A stretch of 64,000 nt of DNA from Bacteroidota bacterium (lineage in GTDB: Bacteria > Bacteroidota > Bacteroidia > Chitinophagales > Saprospiraceae): positions 81,858-145,857 of the forward strand of contig JAKQHS010000031.1 of NCBI GenBank assembly GCA_029557915.1. Direction: 5' to 3'. Under the pieces are notes generated by a model, which saw only the letters and a list, made by a program, of their open reading frames with translations, was not told the DNA's origin and did no database searches. A program made the translations under genes and the position numbers. Of this stretch, positions 1-9,191 are shown one piece after another; the stretch's first letter is position 1; each line of letters opens with the position of its first letter.

Positions 1-1
1 C

Positions 2-796
2 CAGCAGGTCATTCAGTCCATAAAAAACAATGCCATCGATGATTTTATGGCCTTTTTCCACAACCTGGACGTGCTGATCATCGACGATATCCAGTTCCTG
101 GCCAACCGGACCAAAACCCAGGAAATCTTTTTCCATATTTTCAACAATATGCACCAGGTCGGGAAACAGATCATCATCAGCTCCGACCGCCCTCCCAAGG
201 ATCTCCAGGATGTCGAAGAAAGGCTGGTGTCCCGCTTCAAATGGGGACTGAGCGCAGATATCCAGGCGCCCGATTTCGAAACCCGCATGGCTATCCTGGA
301 CGCGAAATCACAACTTGAAGAAATCCAGTTGCCCTATCCCGTGCTGGAACTGATCTGCCACAATATCAAGGAAAGCGTCCGCGAACTGGAGGGCGTCCTC
401 ATTTCCCTCGCCGCCCAGGCTTCCCTAAACCAGAGGCAGATCGATGTGCTGCTGGCCAAAGAGGTTATTGAAAAATTTGTACGCAATTATACCCGGGAGA
501 TTACCCTGGACCAGATCCAGAAAATGGTGGCCGAACATTTTAATCTGAAGGAAGAATACCTTCAGGGCAGAACCCGAAAACGCAGCGTGGTCATCGCCCG
601 CCAATTGTCCATGTACCTCGCGAAAAACCTGACCACCTATTCGCTGGCCAAGATCGGCGGCACCTTTGGCGGCAGGGACCATTCGACCGTCATCTATTCG
701 GTAAAAACCATCAAAGACCTCCTGGATACGGATGATGGGTTCCGTTCCACGGTATCGGAACTGGAGAAGAAGATCAAGATGAGTATGGCGGTGTAG
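2..796 (+). CDS. dnaA: Chromosomal replication initiator DnaA, 3' part (5' end outside window)
   Basis: The frame is open from base 2, so about 264 codons of the C-terminal half are visible and the start is missing. DnaA is the AAA+ initiator that binds DnaA boxes at oriC and melts the origin. Visible in order are Walker B (VLIIDDIQFL), sensor 1 (IIISSDRPP), the arginine-finger region (LVSRFKWG), sensor 2 (VRELEG) and the domain IV DNA-binding signature (GGRDHSTVIYS) near the end. The stop TAG is followed immediately by an in-frame TGA. No dnaN follows; the next gene is an unrelated glycosidase, and I see no convincing DnaA-box cluster in 797-920. Identification is firm. Confidence 0.97.
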   Translation, partial: QQVIQSIKNNAIDDFMAFFHNLDVLIIDDIQFLANRTKTQEIFFHIFNNMHQVGKQIIISSDRPPKDLQDVEERLVSRFKWGLSADIQAPDFETRMAILDAKSQLEEIQLPYPVLELICHNIKESVRELEGVLISLAAQASLNQRQIDVLLAKEVIEKFVRNYTREITLDQIQKMVAEHFNLKEEYLQGRTRKRSVVIARQLSMYLAKNLTTYSLAKIGGTFGGRDHSTVIYSVKTIKDLLDTDDGFRSTVSELEKKIKMSMAV

Positions 797-800
797 TGAC

Positions 801-863
801 CAATAGTCAATAGTCAATAGTCAATAGTCAGTAGTCAGTAGTCAGTAGTCAGTAGTCAGTACT
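801..863. repeat. Heptanucleotide tandem repeat downstream of dnaA
   Basis: Nine consecutive 7-bp units start five bases after the dnaA stop: four copies of CAATAGT, then four of CAGTAGT and a final CAGTACT. The block switch from A to G at the third base suggests expansion from two founder units. Other intergenic regions in the window carry 7-bp repeats of different sequence. Confidence 0.95.
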
Positions 864-920
864 AACAATAGTCGGCGATAAGGGAACGAGGGGTACACAA
901 CTTTTCTCTATTTTGGCGGG

Positions 921-3275
921 ATGGTATTTCGTTCTTTGGTCATGCTTTGCATTTTCTTGGTTGGGTATTTTCCTCCCGTACCCGGACAATCGTTAGTACC
1001 GGAACTGGGAAACCGGAACATCCGGGTAAATCCCATCGTGCCCATAAAAAGCTATGCATTCAACCTTAAGGAGGTAAGCCTCCTGCCGGGGAGTCCCTTT
1101 TACCATGCGCGGAGGATGGACAGCATTTATCTCAGCCTGCTTTCCCCGGACCGGCTGCTTCACCGTTTTCACAAAAATGCAGGACTTGCTCCCAAAGATT
1201 CCATATACGGCGGCTGGGAAAGCGGAGGATTATCGGGCCATACCCTGGGACATTATTTGTCAGCGGCCGCCATGATGTATGCGTCTACCGGCGACCGGGC
1301 CCTGAAGAAAAAAATAGACTATACCATCAAGGAACTTGGCCGAATTCAGACAACCAGGAAAACCGGTTATCTCGGAGCCATTCCCAACGAAGATTCCGTG
1401 TTTTTGAAAGTGTCCAAAGGCATGATCCGGGCCACGGGCTTTGACCTCAACGGAGCCTGGAGCCCCTGGTATACGGTGCATAAAATCATGGCCGGGCTGG
1501 GAGATGCTTATATCCATGCGGGCAACCGGGAGGCTCTGGAGATTGTCAGCCGGATGGCGGACTGGGTGCATCAAACCATCGCCCATCTCCCTGATTCCGC
1601 AAGGCTCCGGATGCTCGATTGTGAATACGGAGGCATGAATGAAGTACTGGCCAATCTTTATGCTTTCACCGGAAATAAAAAATACCTGGACCTTTCTTAC
1701 CTGTTTTATGATGAATTTGTTTTGGGCAATCTGGCCCAGGGCATAGATCCCATGCCCGGTAAACATGCCAATACCAACGTACCCAAAGTGATCGGAAGCG
1801 TCCGGCAATATGAACTCACGGCCAATCCCCGGGACTACCGGATCGCCGACGTTTTCTGGAATGCCATGGTGAACCATCACAGCTACGTCATTGGAGGAAA
1901 CAGCAATTATGAATACTGCGGGGAGCCGGACCGTTTGTATGATCGACTCAGTGACAATACCTGTGAAACCTGCAATACGTACAACATGCTCAAACTCACG
2001 CGACACTTTTTTGCCCTGAGCCCGGATTCCAGGTATATGGACTATTATGAAAGGGCCTTGTACAACCACATCCTGGCTTCCCAAAACCCGGAGAACGGGA
2101 TGATGTGTTATTTCGTCCCCCTCCGAACGGGCGCTAAAAAAACATTCAGCGATACCTTCAATACTTTCACCTGCTGTGTGGGCAGCGGCATGGAAAACCA
2201 TTCGAAATACAATGAACAGATATACAGCCACGACGGGTCTAAGGTGGTGTATGTAAACCTCTTCATCCCTTCTTCCGTGCATTGGAAATCCCGGAAACTC
2301 CTGCTTGAACAACAAACCCTTTTCCCGGCCCGGGATGAAGTCGATTTTTGGTTGAGATCAAATCCAAGGCCCGGCACCACCCTTGCCATCCGTCACCCTT
2401 TTTGGTCGAAAAAAATAAATATCACCATAAATCAACAACCAGCCCTTAAGCAGTACATGCGAAACGGATACCTTTTCCTGGAGCATCCCTGGAAAAAAGG
2501 GGACCGGATCCGGATCTCTTTGGAAAAGACTCTTTATACCGAACCTATGCCGGATCAGGCCGACCGGATTGCCATAAAATACGGCCCCCTGGTGCTTGCC
2601 GGTCTGCTGGGTGATTCCAGTCCCCCGGAGCCGGAAATTCCGGTGCTGGTCTCGAAAGAAAGGGACCCAAACCATTGGATTGCACCAGGAAACCAAGCGT
2701 TGACCTTCAGCCTGACCGGCACCAGGCCTTCCCCCGTAATGCTGAAACCCTTTTACCAGGTTTACGACCAACATTATACTGTATATTTTGATTTTTACAC
2801 CGAAGCCCAATATGTGCAGAGGCTCCGGGACTACCAGGCGGCACTGGACCTAAAGAAGGCCCTGGAGGAGCGCACCATCGATTTTATCCAGCCGGGTAAT
2901 GAGGAGGACGAAGAAAGGCACGGATTGAGTCATAGTGAGCGCTCTTATGTGGACGCGGCTTTGGGCCGCACCGGGAGGGAAGCCCGTACCGGGCATTATT
3001 TCGAGTTCCGGATGAAAACCCATCCCGGCCTGCCCACTCAGCTGGTCTTTACCTACCTGGGAGACGATCAAAACAGGTCCTGGGATATTCTGGTAAACGG
3101 TCAGAAATTAACGACCGTGGAGTGGCCCGGCGGCCATTCCGGAAAATTTTACGATGTATTTTATGATCTCCCTCCAGCTTTGAATATGGGATCAGAGATC
3201 CTGGTGCGGATCGAGGCCAACCAGGGCAAGACGGCAGGCCGGGTTTTCGGAGTCCGGACGGTCCGGGCAACCTAA
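921..3275 (+). CDS. Secreted glycoside hydrolase family 127-type (DUF1680) beta-L-arabinofuranosidase
   Basis: A 784-residue protein with an N-terminal signal peptide (hydrophobic residues 4-20, ending PGQS). GH127 enzymes release beta-L-arabinofuranose from plant glycans or glycoproteins using a zinc-bound cysteine nucleophile. The family signature is clear: CETCNTYNMLKLTR at about 348-361 and TCCVGSGMENHSKY at about 417-430. By comparison with the characterised HypBA1 enzyme, Glu349, Cys351 and the Cys418/Cys419 pair would form the zinc site, one of the paired cysteines being the nucleophile; Glu331 or Glu335 could be the acid/base. An all-alpha barrel (to about 450) is followed by beta-rich domains. 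The 3' end overlaps the convergent gene by 4 bp. The exact substrate is not shown by sequence; DUF1680 also contains enzymes of other specificity. Confidence 0.88.
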   Translation: MVFRSLVMLCIFLVGYFPPVPGQSLVPELGNRNIRVNPIVPIKSYAFNLKEVSLLPGSPFYHARRMDSIYLSLLSPDRLLHRFHKNAGLAPKDSIYGGWESGGLSGHTLGHYLSAAAMMYASTGDRALKKKIDYTIKELGRIQTTRKTGYLGAIPNEDSVFLKVSKGMIRATGFDLNGAWSPWYTVHKIMAGLGDAYIHAGNREALEIVSRMADWVHQTIAHLPDSARLRMLDCEYGGMNEVLANLYAFTGNKKYLDLSYLFYDEFVLGNLAQGIDPMPGKHANTNVPKVIGSVRQYELTANPRDYRIADVFWNAMVNHHSYVIGGNSNYEYCGEPDRLYDRLSDNTCETCNTYNMLKLTRHFFALSPDSRYMDYYERALYNHILASQNPENGMMCYFVPLRTGAKKTFSDTFNTFTCCVGSGMENHSKYNEQIYSHDGSKVVYVNLFIPSSVHWKSRKLLLEQQTLFPARDEVDFWLRSNPRPGTTLAIRHPFWSKKINITINQQPALKQYMRNGYLFLEHPWKKGDRIRISLEKTLYTEPMPDQADRIAIKYGPLVLAGLLGDSSPPEPEIPVLVSKERDPNHWIAPGNQALTFSLTGTRPSPVMLKPFYQVYDQHYTVYFDFYTEAQYVQRLRDYQAALDLKKALEERTIDFIQPGNEEDEERHGLSHSERSYVDAALGRTGREARTGHYFEFRMKTHPGLPTQLVFTYLGDDQNRSWDILVNGQKLTTVEWPGGHSGKFYDVFYDLPPALNMGSEILVRIEANQGKTAGRVFGVRTVRAT

Positions 3276-3709
3276 TTAACAGGAGGGGATTTTTCTTCCC
3301 GGTAAAAAATCTTTCCAACAATTTTCCATCCCTCGCTGGTTTTAAGGAGGCTCATGAGGTCATGAAAATAAAAAGACGGGTATTCAATGGTCAGTTTGGC
3401 CGTGGCCGCATTGCCGTATACCTGGATGGATTCAATCTTTGTTTTCCGGTTTTGCCTGACCCCGTTGTTGCGGGCACGGGCCATAAAATCCCCGAGCGAT
3501 ACGTTCATCAGCGTATCGTTTCGGATATACCTCATCTGCCCGTCCGGTACAAAGGCTTTCGAAAAAAGGAGGCTGTCCCCCAGGGTGCCGCCGTCGAGAT
3601 AATACGTGCACACTTCCTGGATTTGCCGGATCGTCTCCAGATCGGTTTGGGCCGGAAGCCGCTGCAACCAGGACGCGGCCAGGATAAAAATGAAAACATT
3701 GAATTTCAT
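3272..3709 (-). CDS. Secreted NTF2-like (lumazine-binding-like) protein
   Basis: 145 residues with a signal peptide (about 1-20, ending LPAQ). The remainder fits the NTF2-like cone fold of the putative lumazine-binding family: an N-terminal helical stretch (ETIRQIQEVCTYYLDGG), then beta strands ending in the typical SEGWKIVGKIFY motif. Members are mostly of unknown function and are common in Bacteroidota; no catalytic residues can be assigned. A second member lies at 42666-43097. Its stop overlaps the end of the GH127 gene by 4 bp in convergent orientation, so both transcripts read into each other. Confidence 0.75.
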   Translation of the reverse strand: MKFNVFIFILAASWLQRLPAQTDLETIRQIQEVCTYYLDGGTLGDSLLFSKAFVPDGQMRYIRNDTLMNVSLGDFMARARNNGVRQNRKTKIESIQVYGNAATAKLTIEYPSFYFHDLMSLLKTSEGWKIVGKIFYREEKSPPVN

Positions 3710-3734
3710 GAGGTGTGAATTGGAATTTTTAAAT

Positions 3735-3779
3735 AAAAAAAAAGCCTCAGCAGATATTCGGGATATCCATCGAGGCTTT
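3735..3779 (-). terminator. Rho-independent terminator of the M1 peptidase gene
   Basis: The arms AAGCCTC (3742-3748) and GAGGCTT (3772-3778) form a hairpin. On the minus strand it is followed by a run of eight or more T (the A-run at 3735-3743). It lies 20 bases past the stop of the leftward peptidase gene. Confidence 0.8.
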
Positions 3780-3797
3780 CAAATAAATTGTAATTAA

Positions 3798-6188
3798 TCA
3801 GGTTTTCGCTTTCTCCGCCGCCTTTTGCATCGGGTTGACGCCGGGCGCAGGAGTCACTTGTTTTTGTTTGAATACTTTAAAACGGCTCGGTTCCGGTATC
3901 GGTTTTTCTTCTCCGTACACGTTGTTGCTTTCGTCGATATCGGCCGTTTCGCGGTAAGGATCAAGTTTGATGCTGGCTACCTCTTTGTCTTTCAGGAAAG
4001 CCTTGGTAATCTTATTTTCATTGTAGCGCCAGACCTGGGCGGGAATACGCTGAATCTCAGAACTGCCGTCCTTGTATTTCCATTCCAGGATAATGGGCAT
4101 GACCAGTCCTCCTTTATTGCTGAACGTGATTTCATACATATGTTTGTTGCCGTATTTCTTCTTCGCCTCGGCGTCGAGGGTATCCTGGTTGGCTACCAGG
4201 GTCACCGGGTATTTGGTGGTGTCGTATTTGGCGATATCCCTGGCATACTTCCAGTAGAAGTCTCGCAGGGACGTATCCCGGTCGGTCACAAAGACGATAT
4301 TGGTATCCTGACGATTTCTGATTTTTGAAAGGTCCTCAAAATCATTCACATCGGGTTTGGCCAGGGGCCTCATCACCATCGTATCCGTCAACCTGGAAGG
4401 AACGGCATGTACATCTGCGGTGGCATATTTAACGGTATCGATGGATATGTCTGCGGCATCAATGCTGTAAAACCAGCCTCTCCAGAACCAGTCCAGGTCT
4501 TCCCCGCTGGCATCTTCCATAGTGCGGAAAAAATCAGCCGGGGTGGGATGTTTGAAAGCCCACCGGCGGGCATATTCCTTAAAGGCCTGGTCAAACAATT
4601 CCCTGCCCATGATGGTTTCCCTGAGGATATTCAGTCCGGTAGCGACCTTGCTGTAGGCATTGGGCCCGAAACCAATGATGTTTTCTGAATTGGTCATAAT
4701 GGGCTCCAGCCTGTCTTTGGGCCATTTCATATAGTCCACAATGGTATGTGGCGGCCCCCCGTCGGAAGGAAATTTATTGTCCCAGAGCTCCTGGGTGATG
4801 TATTGCATATAGGAGTTCAGCCCTTCGTCCATCCAGGTCCACTGACGTTCGTCGCTGTTGACGATCATGGGGAAAAAATTATGGCCGACCTCGTGAATAA
4901 TGACCAGGATGGCAGCGTTTTTATTGCCTTCGGAATAGGTCCCGTCTTTTTCAGCCCTGCCCGGGTTGAAACAGATCATGGGATACTCCATTCCATTGGA
5001 CGCTTCCACACTCTGGGCTACCGGGTAAGGATAAGGGATGGTAAAGTCGGAATAGGTCTTGATGGTATGGGCCACCGCTTTGGTGGAATATTTACTATAA
5101 ATCGGGTAGGCTTCCTTGGCATAGAAACTCATGCACATCACTTTTTTATTATTGACCTGGATGGGCAGGGCGTCCCAGACAAACCGCCGGGAAGAGGTCC
5201 AGGCGAAATCGCGGACATTGTCGGCTTTGAAAATCCAGGTTTTTTTTGCTTTGCTTTTGTCCTTGGAGGCAGCCAGCGCTTCGTCAAGAGTGACAATCTG
5301 CACCGGTTCCTTGGCGGTCTGGGCCTTTTGCCAGCGAAGCTTTTGCGTAGGGGTGAGATTCGTCGTATAATTCAGGCATTCCCCGGTGGAACCCACCACG
5401 TGATCAGCAGGAACGGTCATTTGAACCTTAAAATTGCCAAAGGATACCGTAAACTCCCCTCTTCCGGTAAACTGGTGGTTTTGCCAGCCAATTTCGTCGC
5501 CGTATTTACAAAGCCGGGGGTACCACTGTGCAATGGTAAAAATATGGTTGCCGTCTTCCTGGAAATATTCATAACCGCCGCGTGCATTCTGAAAGCGGTT
5601 GAAATCCATGCGATCCACCAGTTTATAACTCCAGTCGATTTTAAACACAAAAACACTGTTGGGCTTCAGCGGAACAGGCATATTGACTTTCATCATGGTT
5701 TTATTGATGGTGTACACCAGCGGTTTGCCCGTGGCATCCACGATCTTGTGAATGATATGCCCGTACCCGTTGTCCGTTTTGTATTCCTCGACCCGGTCAA
5801 TCACCCGGTCCGTCAGGACCTGGGGCATATTGCTGGTATTCTGGTAATTGGCATTATTCACCGAACTGTGCTGGTTTTCATCCAATTGCAGCCAAAGGTA
5901 GTTTAGCACATCCGGAGAATTATTGAAATAGGTGATCGTTTCGGAGCCCGTCAACTTTTGGTTTTCTTCATCCAGTTCGCATTTGATGTCGTAATCCACC
6001 CTTTGTTGCCAGTATTTAGGGCCGGGGGCTCCGCTTGCGGAACGGTATTCGTTTGGAGTGGGCAGAATAGTGCCCAATTGCTCAAATTTGTTCCCGTGGT
6101 TTGAAGTGGACTGAGCCGAGGACAACCAGGCATATCCTGCCAGGAAGAGGACCGGCCAGAGCCTACTTTTGATCCTTGAAGGTTTCAT
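3798..6188 (-). CDS. Secreted M1-family zinc metallopeptidase
   Basis: 796 residues with a signal peptide (about 6-26, ending SSAQS). M1 enzymes remove N-terminal residues from peptides. The zinc site is complete: HEVGH at about 432-436 and the third ligand Glu455 in WMDEGLNSY, the normal 18-residue spacing. Upstream, NGMEYPMICF takes the place of the GxMEN exopeptidase motif, with Tyr where Asn is usual, as in many Bacteroidota M1 proteins. An N-terminal beta domain (about 50-300) precedes the catalytic domain. The C-terminal 200 residues are beta-rich and charged, without an obvious T9SS signal. A good terminator follows at 3735-3779. The family is firm; aminopeptidase versus other peptidase activity is inferred. 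Confidence 0.93.
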   Translation of the reverse strand: MKPSRIKSRLWPVLFLAGYAWLSSAQSTSNHGNKFEQLGTILPTPNEYRSASGAPGPKYWQQRVDYDIKCELDEENQKLTGSETITYFNNSPDVLNYLWLQLDENQHSSVNNANYQNTSNMPQVLTDRVIDRVEEYKTDNGYGHIIHKIVDATGKPLVYTINKTMMKVNMPVPLKPNSVFVFKIDWSYKLVDRMDFNRFQNARGGYEYFQEDGNHIFTIAQWYPRLCKYGDEIGWQNHQFTGRGEFTVSFGNFKVQMTVPADHVVGSTGECLNYTTNLTPTQKLRWQKAQTAKEPVQIVTLDEALAASKDKSKAKKTWIFKADNVRDFAWTSSRRFVWDALPIQVNNKKVMCMSFYAKEAYPIYSKYSTKAVAHTIKTYSDFTIPYPYPVAQSVEASNGMEYPMICFNPGRAEKDGTYSEGNKNAAILVIIHEVGHNFFPMIVNSDERQWTWMDEGLNSYMQYITQELWDNKFPSDGGPPHTIVDYMKWPKDRLEPIMTNSENIIGFGPNAYSKVATGLNILRETIMGRELFDQAFKEYARRWAFKHPTPADFFRTMEDASGEDLDWFWRGWFYSIDAADISIDTVKYATADVHAVPSRLTDTMVMRPLAKPDVNDFEDLSKIRNRQDTNIVFVTDRDTSLRDFYWKYARDIAKYDTTKYPVTLVANQDTLDAEAKKKYGNKHMYEITFSNKGGLVMPIILEWKYKDGSSEIQRIPAQVWRYNENKITKAFLKDKEVASIKLDPYRETADIDESNNVYGEEKPIPEPSRFKVFKQKQVTPAPGVNPMQKAAEKAKT

Positions 6189-6371
6189 ATGATTTTCGAT
6201 TAAGTTTTTTGCAAATTTCGGAAAAAAAGGCCATCCGGGGTGGATTGAATTCAGTCATAGATCAATGGGGGATGGAATCGGCCGCATAACGGATATTTGC
6301 CGACCAACGTTTCTACCATACTGCGAAATTATAACTAATGGCCCCACATTCCGATCCCTCAAAAAGGGGGA

Positions 6372-7730
6372 TTATTGATTTTGCGGGGGCTGCCATTCGA
6401 GCAAGCGGACCGGGGATCCCTGGTCCATGCCCAATCCTTCGGCGTCCAATTGGCGAACCTTCAAAAGAAACAGGTTGAGAATCCCGGCGGAACCCCAAAG
6501 GTCCGGGTCAAATGTGGGCTCCCAACGGTCGAGCGACTCTTCATCCAGATCGGAAACCATCCAATTCCTGAAACCAGGGCCTTTGCTGCTGGCCAGGGAT
6601 GGCTTGTTGTCCCTTTCCTGGTCCCTGAAGAGGATGCCGGCCCGGAATGTTTTCCCTTTGCCCCATACCAGGACCTGGGGCCTGGAAATCGGTATCGACC
6701 GGGTGCCGGTGCCCTTCAGGCTAAAACCGGTCTTCCGAAACCCTCCGGAACTGGAAATCCACTTTTTGCCTCTTTTAAAGACGAGATGGTATTGAGGCGC
6801 CTCTTCGCCCGGGTCTTGCCAATAACTCGCCACAAATGGCCTGCCTGAGCCATCGCAGGTCATAGAGGTCTGATTGATCAGTTCGCTGCCCTGGGGAATC
6901 CGGCGGATGTATTCGGCCGTCGCGGCGGTAATTGGGAGCCGGTAGGCTTGTCCCAAAGAATTCTCCCAGTGCAGCCCCCCATCGCGGGAGACCGCATAAC
7001 ACAGGTCATGGTTACTCGCCACATCCGGGGTCTCCCTCCAGGTCCAGGACAGATGCAGGCCACCCTTGTTGTCCACCGCCGCCTGCCAATAGGCGTTCCG
7101 TTCCCCTTCACCATCAATGAGTACCTGGTGGAGACGGCTCCAGGTTCTGGAAGCGCAATCGTATCGGTTGATCACGAGGTTGCCGTTTCCGGAACTGCCA
7201 TCCCGGTAGAGGAATATCAGATTCCCATCCGGGAGGCGGTAAAATTCCGGGTATGAGACCTGGTTTTCCAGATGGCCGGTCATGGCCTGCATGGGTTCGA
7301 AATCCAGGGATCCCGGTGCCGAACTCCGGATATAATTCAGCCGGTTGTTGTGGTGATCCCAGGCCAGGTGCAGATATCCCTGGCCATCGAGTTGAATGCT
7401 GATGCAATTGTGTGCGTCCCCTGCCCTGCCTTTATAATTCAGTCGTTTCCATTCCCAGGACCCGGATCCAGGGGACCTTCGGCCTACAACTACCGTCCCC
7501 GTGGTATCATAAAAGGAGGTAAACTGGTATTGGGTATTGCTCGTGAGGGAATGTTTACGGAAAATGACCGCGTTTACAGAATTAGCCGACCAGGCTGAGG
7601 GATAAAGGGTGTCGATCCTTACCTGGCCTGATGAAAAGCCAGGAATCAGGAAAATGATCGCCCGTATACCGCAAGAAAACGCCTTAAGAATCCATCGCCA
7701 AACAGGTATTTTCATTTTAATCGGCTTCAT
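6372..7730 (-). CDS. Secreted BNR_4 beta-propeller protein (possible polysaccharide lyase PL24/25 relative)
   Basis: 452 residues with a signal anchor or signal peptide (hydrophobic about 12-32). The repeated strands with D-G-x-G-x-L-H motifs fit the BNR_4 seven-bladed propeller (DUF/BNR-4 repeat). Some BNR_4 proteins are ulvan lyases (PL24/PL25) that use His, Tyr and Arg. Here DAHN (His107) and WDHH (His127) are 20 residues apart, followed by SYPEF (Tyr160) and LYRDG (Arg176); this order resembles the PL25 active site as I remember it, but I could not align structures. Other family members are of unknown function, so a lyase call is only suggested. It stands alone between the M1 peptidase and tRNA-Ser. 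Confidence 0.75.
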   Translation of the reverse strand: MKPIKMKIPVWRWILKAFSCGIRAIIFLIPGFSSGQVRIDTLYPSAWSANSVNAVIFRKHSLTSNTQYQFTSFYDTTGTVVVGRRSPGSGSWEWKRLNYKGRAGDAHNCISIQLDGQGYLHLAWDHHNNRLNYIRSSAPGSLDFEPMQAMTGHLENQVSYPEFYRLPDGNLIFLYRDGSSGNGNLVINRYDCASRTWSRLHQVLIDGEGERNAYWQAAVDNKGGLHLSWTWRETPDVASNHDLCYAVSRDGGLHWENSLGQAYRLPITAATAEYIRRIPQGSELINQTSMTCDGSGRPFVASYWQDPGEEAPQYHLVFKRGKKWISSSGGFRKTGFSLKGTGTRSIPISRPQVLVWGKGKTFRAGILFRDQERDNKPSLASSKGPGFRNWMVSDLDEESLDRWEPTFDPDLWGSAGILNLFLLKVRQLDAEGLGMDQGSPVRLLEWQPPQNQ

Positions 7731-7787
7731 TTTACTTGTCCACCGAAAAATACTAAATTTGCCCTTCCAAAATTTGGCCCATGGTCC

Positions 7788-7878
7788 GGTGAGGTGGATG
7801 AGTGGCTGAAATCAACGGTTTGCTAAACCGTCGTACGGGCTTAAACCTGTACCGAGGGTTCGAATCCCTCCCTCACCG
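7788..7878 (+). tRNA. tRNA-Ser (anticodon GCU)
   Basis: The acceptor arms GGTGAGG (7788-7794) and CCTCACC (7871-7877) pair fully, with discriminator G at 7878. The anticodon stem ACGGT/ACCGT encloses the loop TTGCTAA, giving anticodon GCU for AGC/AGU. There is a long class-II variable arm, as expected for serine, and a standard T arm (GAGGG-TTCGAAT-CCCTC). CCA is not encoded. Confidence 0.97.
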
Positions 7879-8015
7879 CTTCTTTCTCCTCCTTTGGTTT
7901 TACTTTCCTCCGGCTTACCAGGAAATAAGAGAGCCGCGAACCGCAAGGTAGCCCGCATAAACCCTATTCAACAGGGGCCTGTACCGCCCGCAATTGACCG
8001 TATTAAGGACTGATC

Positions 8016-8052
8016 CCAAAAAAAAGAGCCGTTACCGGTAAAGCAACGGCTC
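8016..8052 (-). terminator. Rho-independent terminator of the baeRF3 gene
   Basis: The perfect arms GAGCCGTT (8026-8033) and AACGGCTC (8045-8052) are followed on the minus strand by eight T residues (A-run 8018-8025). It lies 27 bases beyond the stop of the leftward gene. The stretch 7879-8015 between tRNA-Ser and this hairpin shows nothing recognisable. Confidence 0.88.
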
Positions 8053-8078
8053 CTGATTCTATTCTTAATAAATTGTAA

Positions 8079-9176
8079 TTACTGGTGATAGGTGATGAGG
8101 GCTATCCGGCGGTATTTCCCCAGCAGGCCATCATCCACAAAATGAACCATACCTCCGTTAAGGATCACTTTTTCGATTACGTCGTCCACGGCATCTTCCA
8201 TCGGAAAAGGGACGTGATCCAGGCCAATAGTTATAATTTCTTCATCGACAGCCCCTTGCGCGGCAGGCTTCCGGTAATTTTTTTCAACTACCAGGATGCG
8301 GCCATTCTTCTCCGTCGCTTGTTTCCACACTTCCTTCAGCCCCGTTGCCAGCAGTTTTTTATTCAGGGCATCTTCGACCTGGTCAATGATTTTCCGGGAC
8401 CGGGTTTCCTGGATCCGCCCAAACGATTCCCTGGCCAATTGGTTCAACTCGGCAGGGGTACTTTCAAGGTAATTGCCTTCGATATAATCTTCAATGACCT
8501 CCCCGTGTTTCGTCATCTTTTTAAAATGACCGATGTATTTTTCGCTTCCGGCCACGATCACCGGACAGGCATGGTCTTTCAAAGCCAGGGCAATTCCCTC
8601 GTCCGCATTCTGAAGAAAGAGCTGCATGGCTTTATCCCTGCGCTCGCTTTTTTCGTGGTGAATTTCCACATCGTGCAAGGTATTGGCCATAAAGGCCTCG
8701 ATGCGGTTGGAAATATCCACATTCAATTTCGTCACGTGTGCCGGGGAAACGAGGTAAAACCGGATTTCATTGGCGCTGAGCAATAAAAGGATGGCCTTGC
8801 TCACTGCATTCTTATTATAGATCAAATCCCGGATTTCAAAACTGCTGTCAATGATGTTTTTTTCCTGGGGCTCAAAATCAAGGAAATACGTTTTCTGGAA
8901 CCAGGGGGACAAAAAAATGGCCAGACCCTGATGCATGTTTTGCGGTTTCAGGTTTTCCGTGAGGCTGGTATACTTGGACATCAGGGAAGCCACTACGTCT
9001 GCCGGATAGGATTTGAGGAGTTCTTTCTCTATTTCATCCCTTTTGGTTTTCAATTTATGCTTCAGTTCGACCCCCATTCCCACTTTGATGTTGAATGGGA
9101 AAATGACCGAAATACTCGGAAGATAATTTTTATGCTCGACGATTTCGGTGATTTCAGGATAATTTTTAACGTTCAT
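8079..9176 (-). CDS. baeRF family 3 protein (bacterial archaeo-eukaryotic release-factor-like)
   Basis: About 365 residues. The layout matches the baeRF3 family: an N-terminal alpha/beta domain (YLPSISVIFPF), a central RNase-H-like segment (PVIVAGSEKYIGHFKK), and a C-terminal L7Ae-like pelota domain (GRILVVEKNYRKP, ending MVHFVDDGLLGKYRRIALITY). These proteins resemble eRF1/Pelota and are thought to act on stalled ribosomes or as RNases during stress; no activity is proven for this family. I place the start at ATG 9176 (MNVKNYPEI). The upstream in-frame ATG at 9194 falls inside a perfect -7 promoter element (9192-9199), so it cannot be the start of that transcript. A FixK-like palindrome precedes it. 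A terminator follows. Confidence 0.82.
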   Translation of the reverse strand: MNVKNYPEITEIVEHKNYLPSISVIFPFNIKVGMGVELKHKLKTKRDEIEKELLKSYPADVVASLMSKYTSLTENLKPQNMHQGLAIFLSPWFQKTYFLDFEPQEKNIIDSSFEIRDLIYNKNAVSKAILLLLSANEIRFYLVSPAHVTKLNVDISNRIEAFMANTLHDVEIHHEKSERRDKAMQLFLQNADEGIALALKDHACPVIVAGSEKYIGHFKKMTKHGEVIEDYIEGNYLESTPAELNQLARESFGRIQETRSRKIIDQVEDALNKKLLATGLKEVWKQATEKNGRILVVEKNYRKPAAQGAVDEEIITIGLDHVPFPMEDAVDDVIEKVILNGGMVHFVDDGLLGKYRRIALITYHQ

Positions 9177-9191
9177 AATATAGGTTTTAAA

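Noticed and set aside
797..920. oriC with DnaA boxes after dnaA
   Set aside because: No TTWTNCACA match and no AT-rich unwinding element are visible, only the heptamer repeat.
4746..5906. 386-codon open frame opposite the M1 peptidase (and similar long frames opposite GH127 at 1260-2315)
   Set aside because: These are antisense shadows of strongly supported genes and their translations have no coherent domain.
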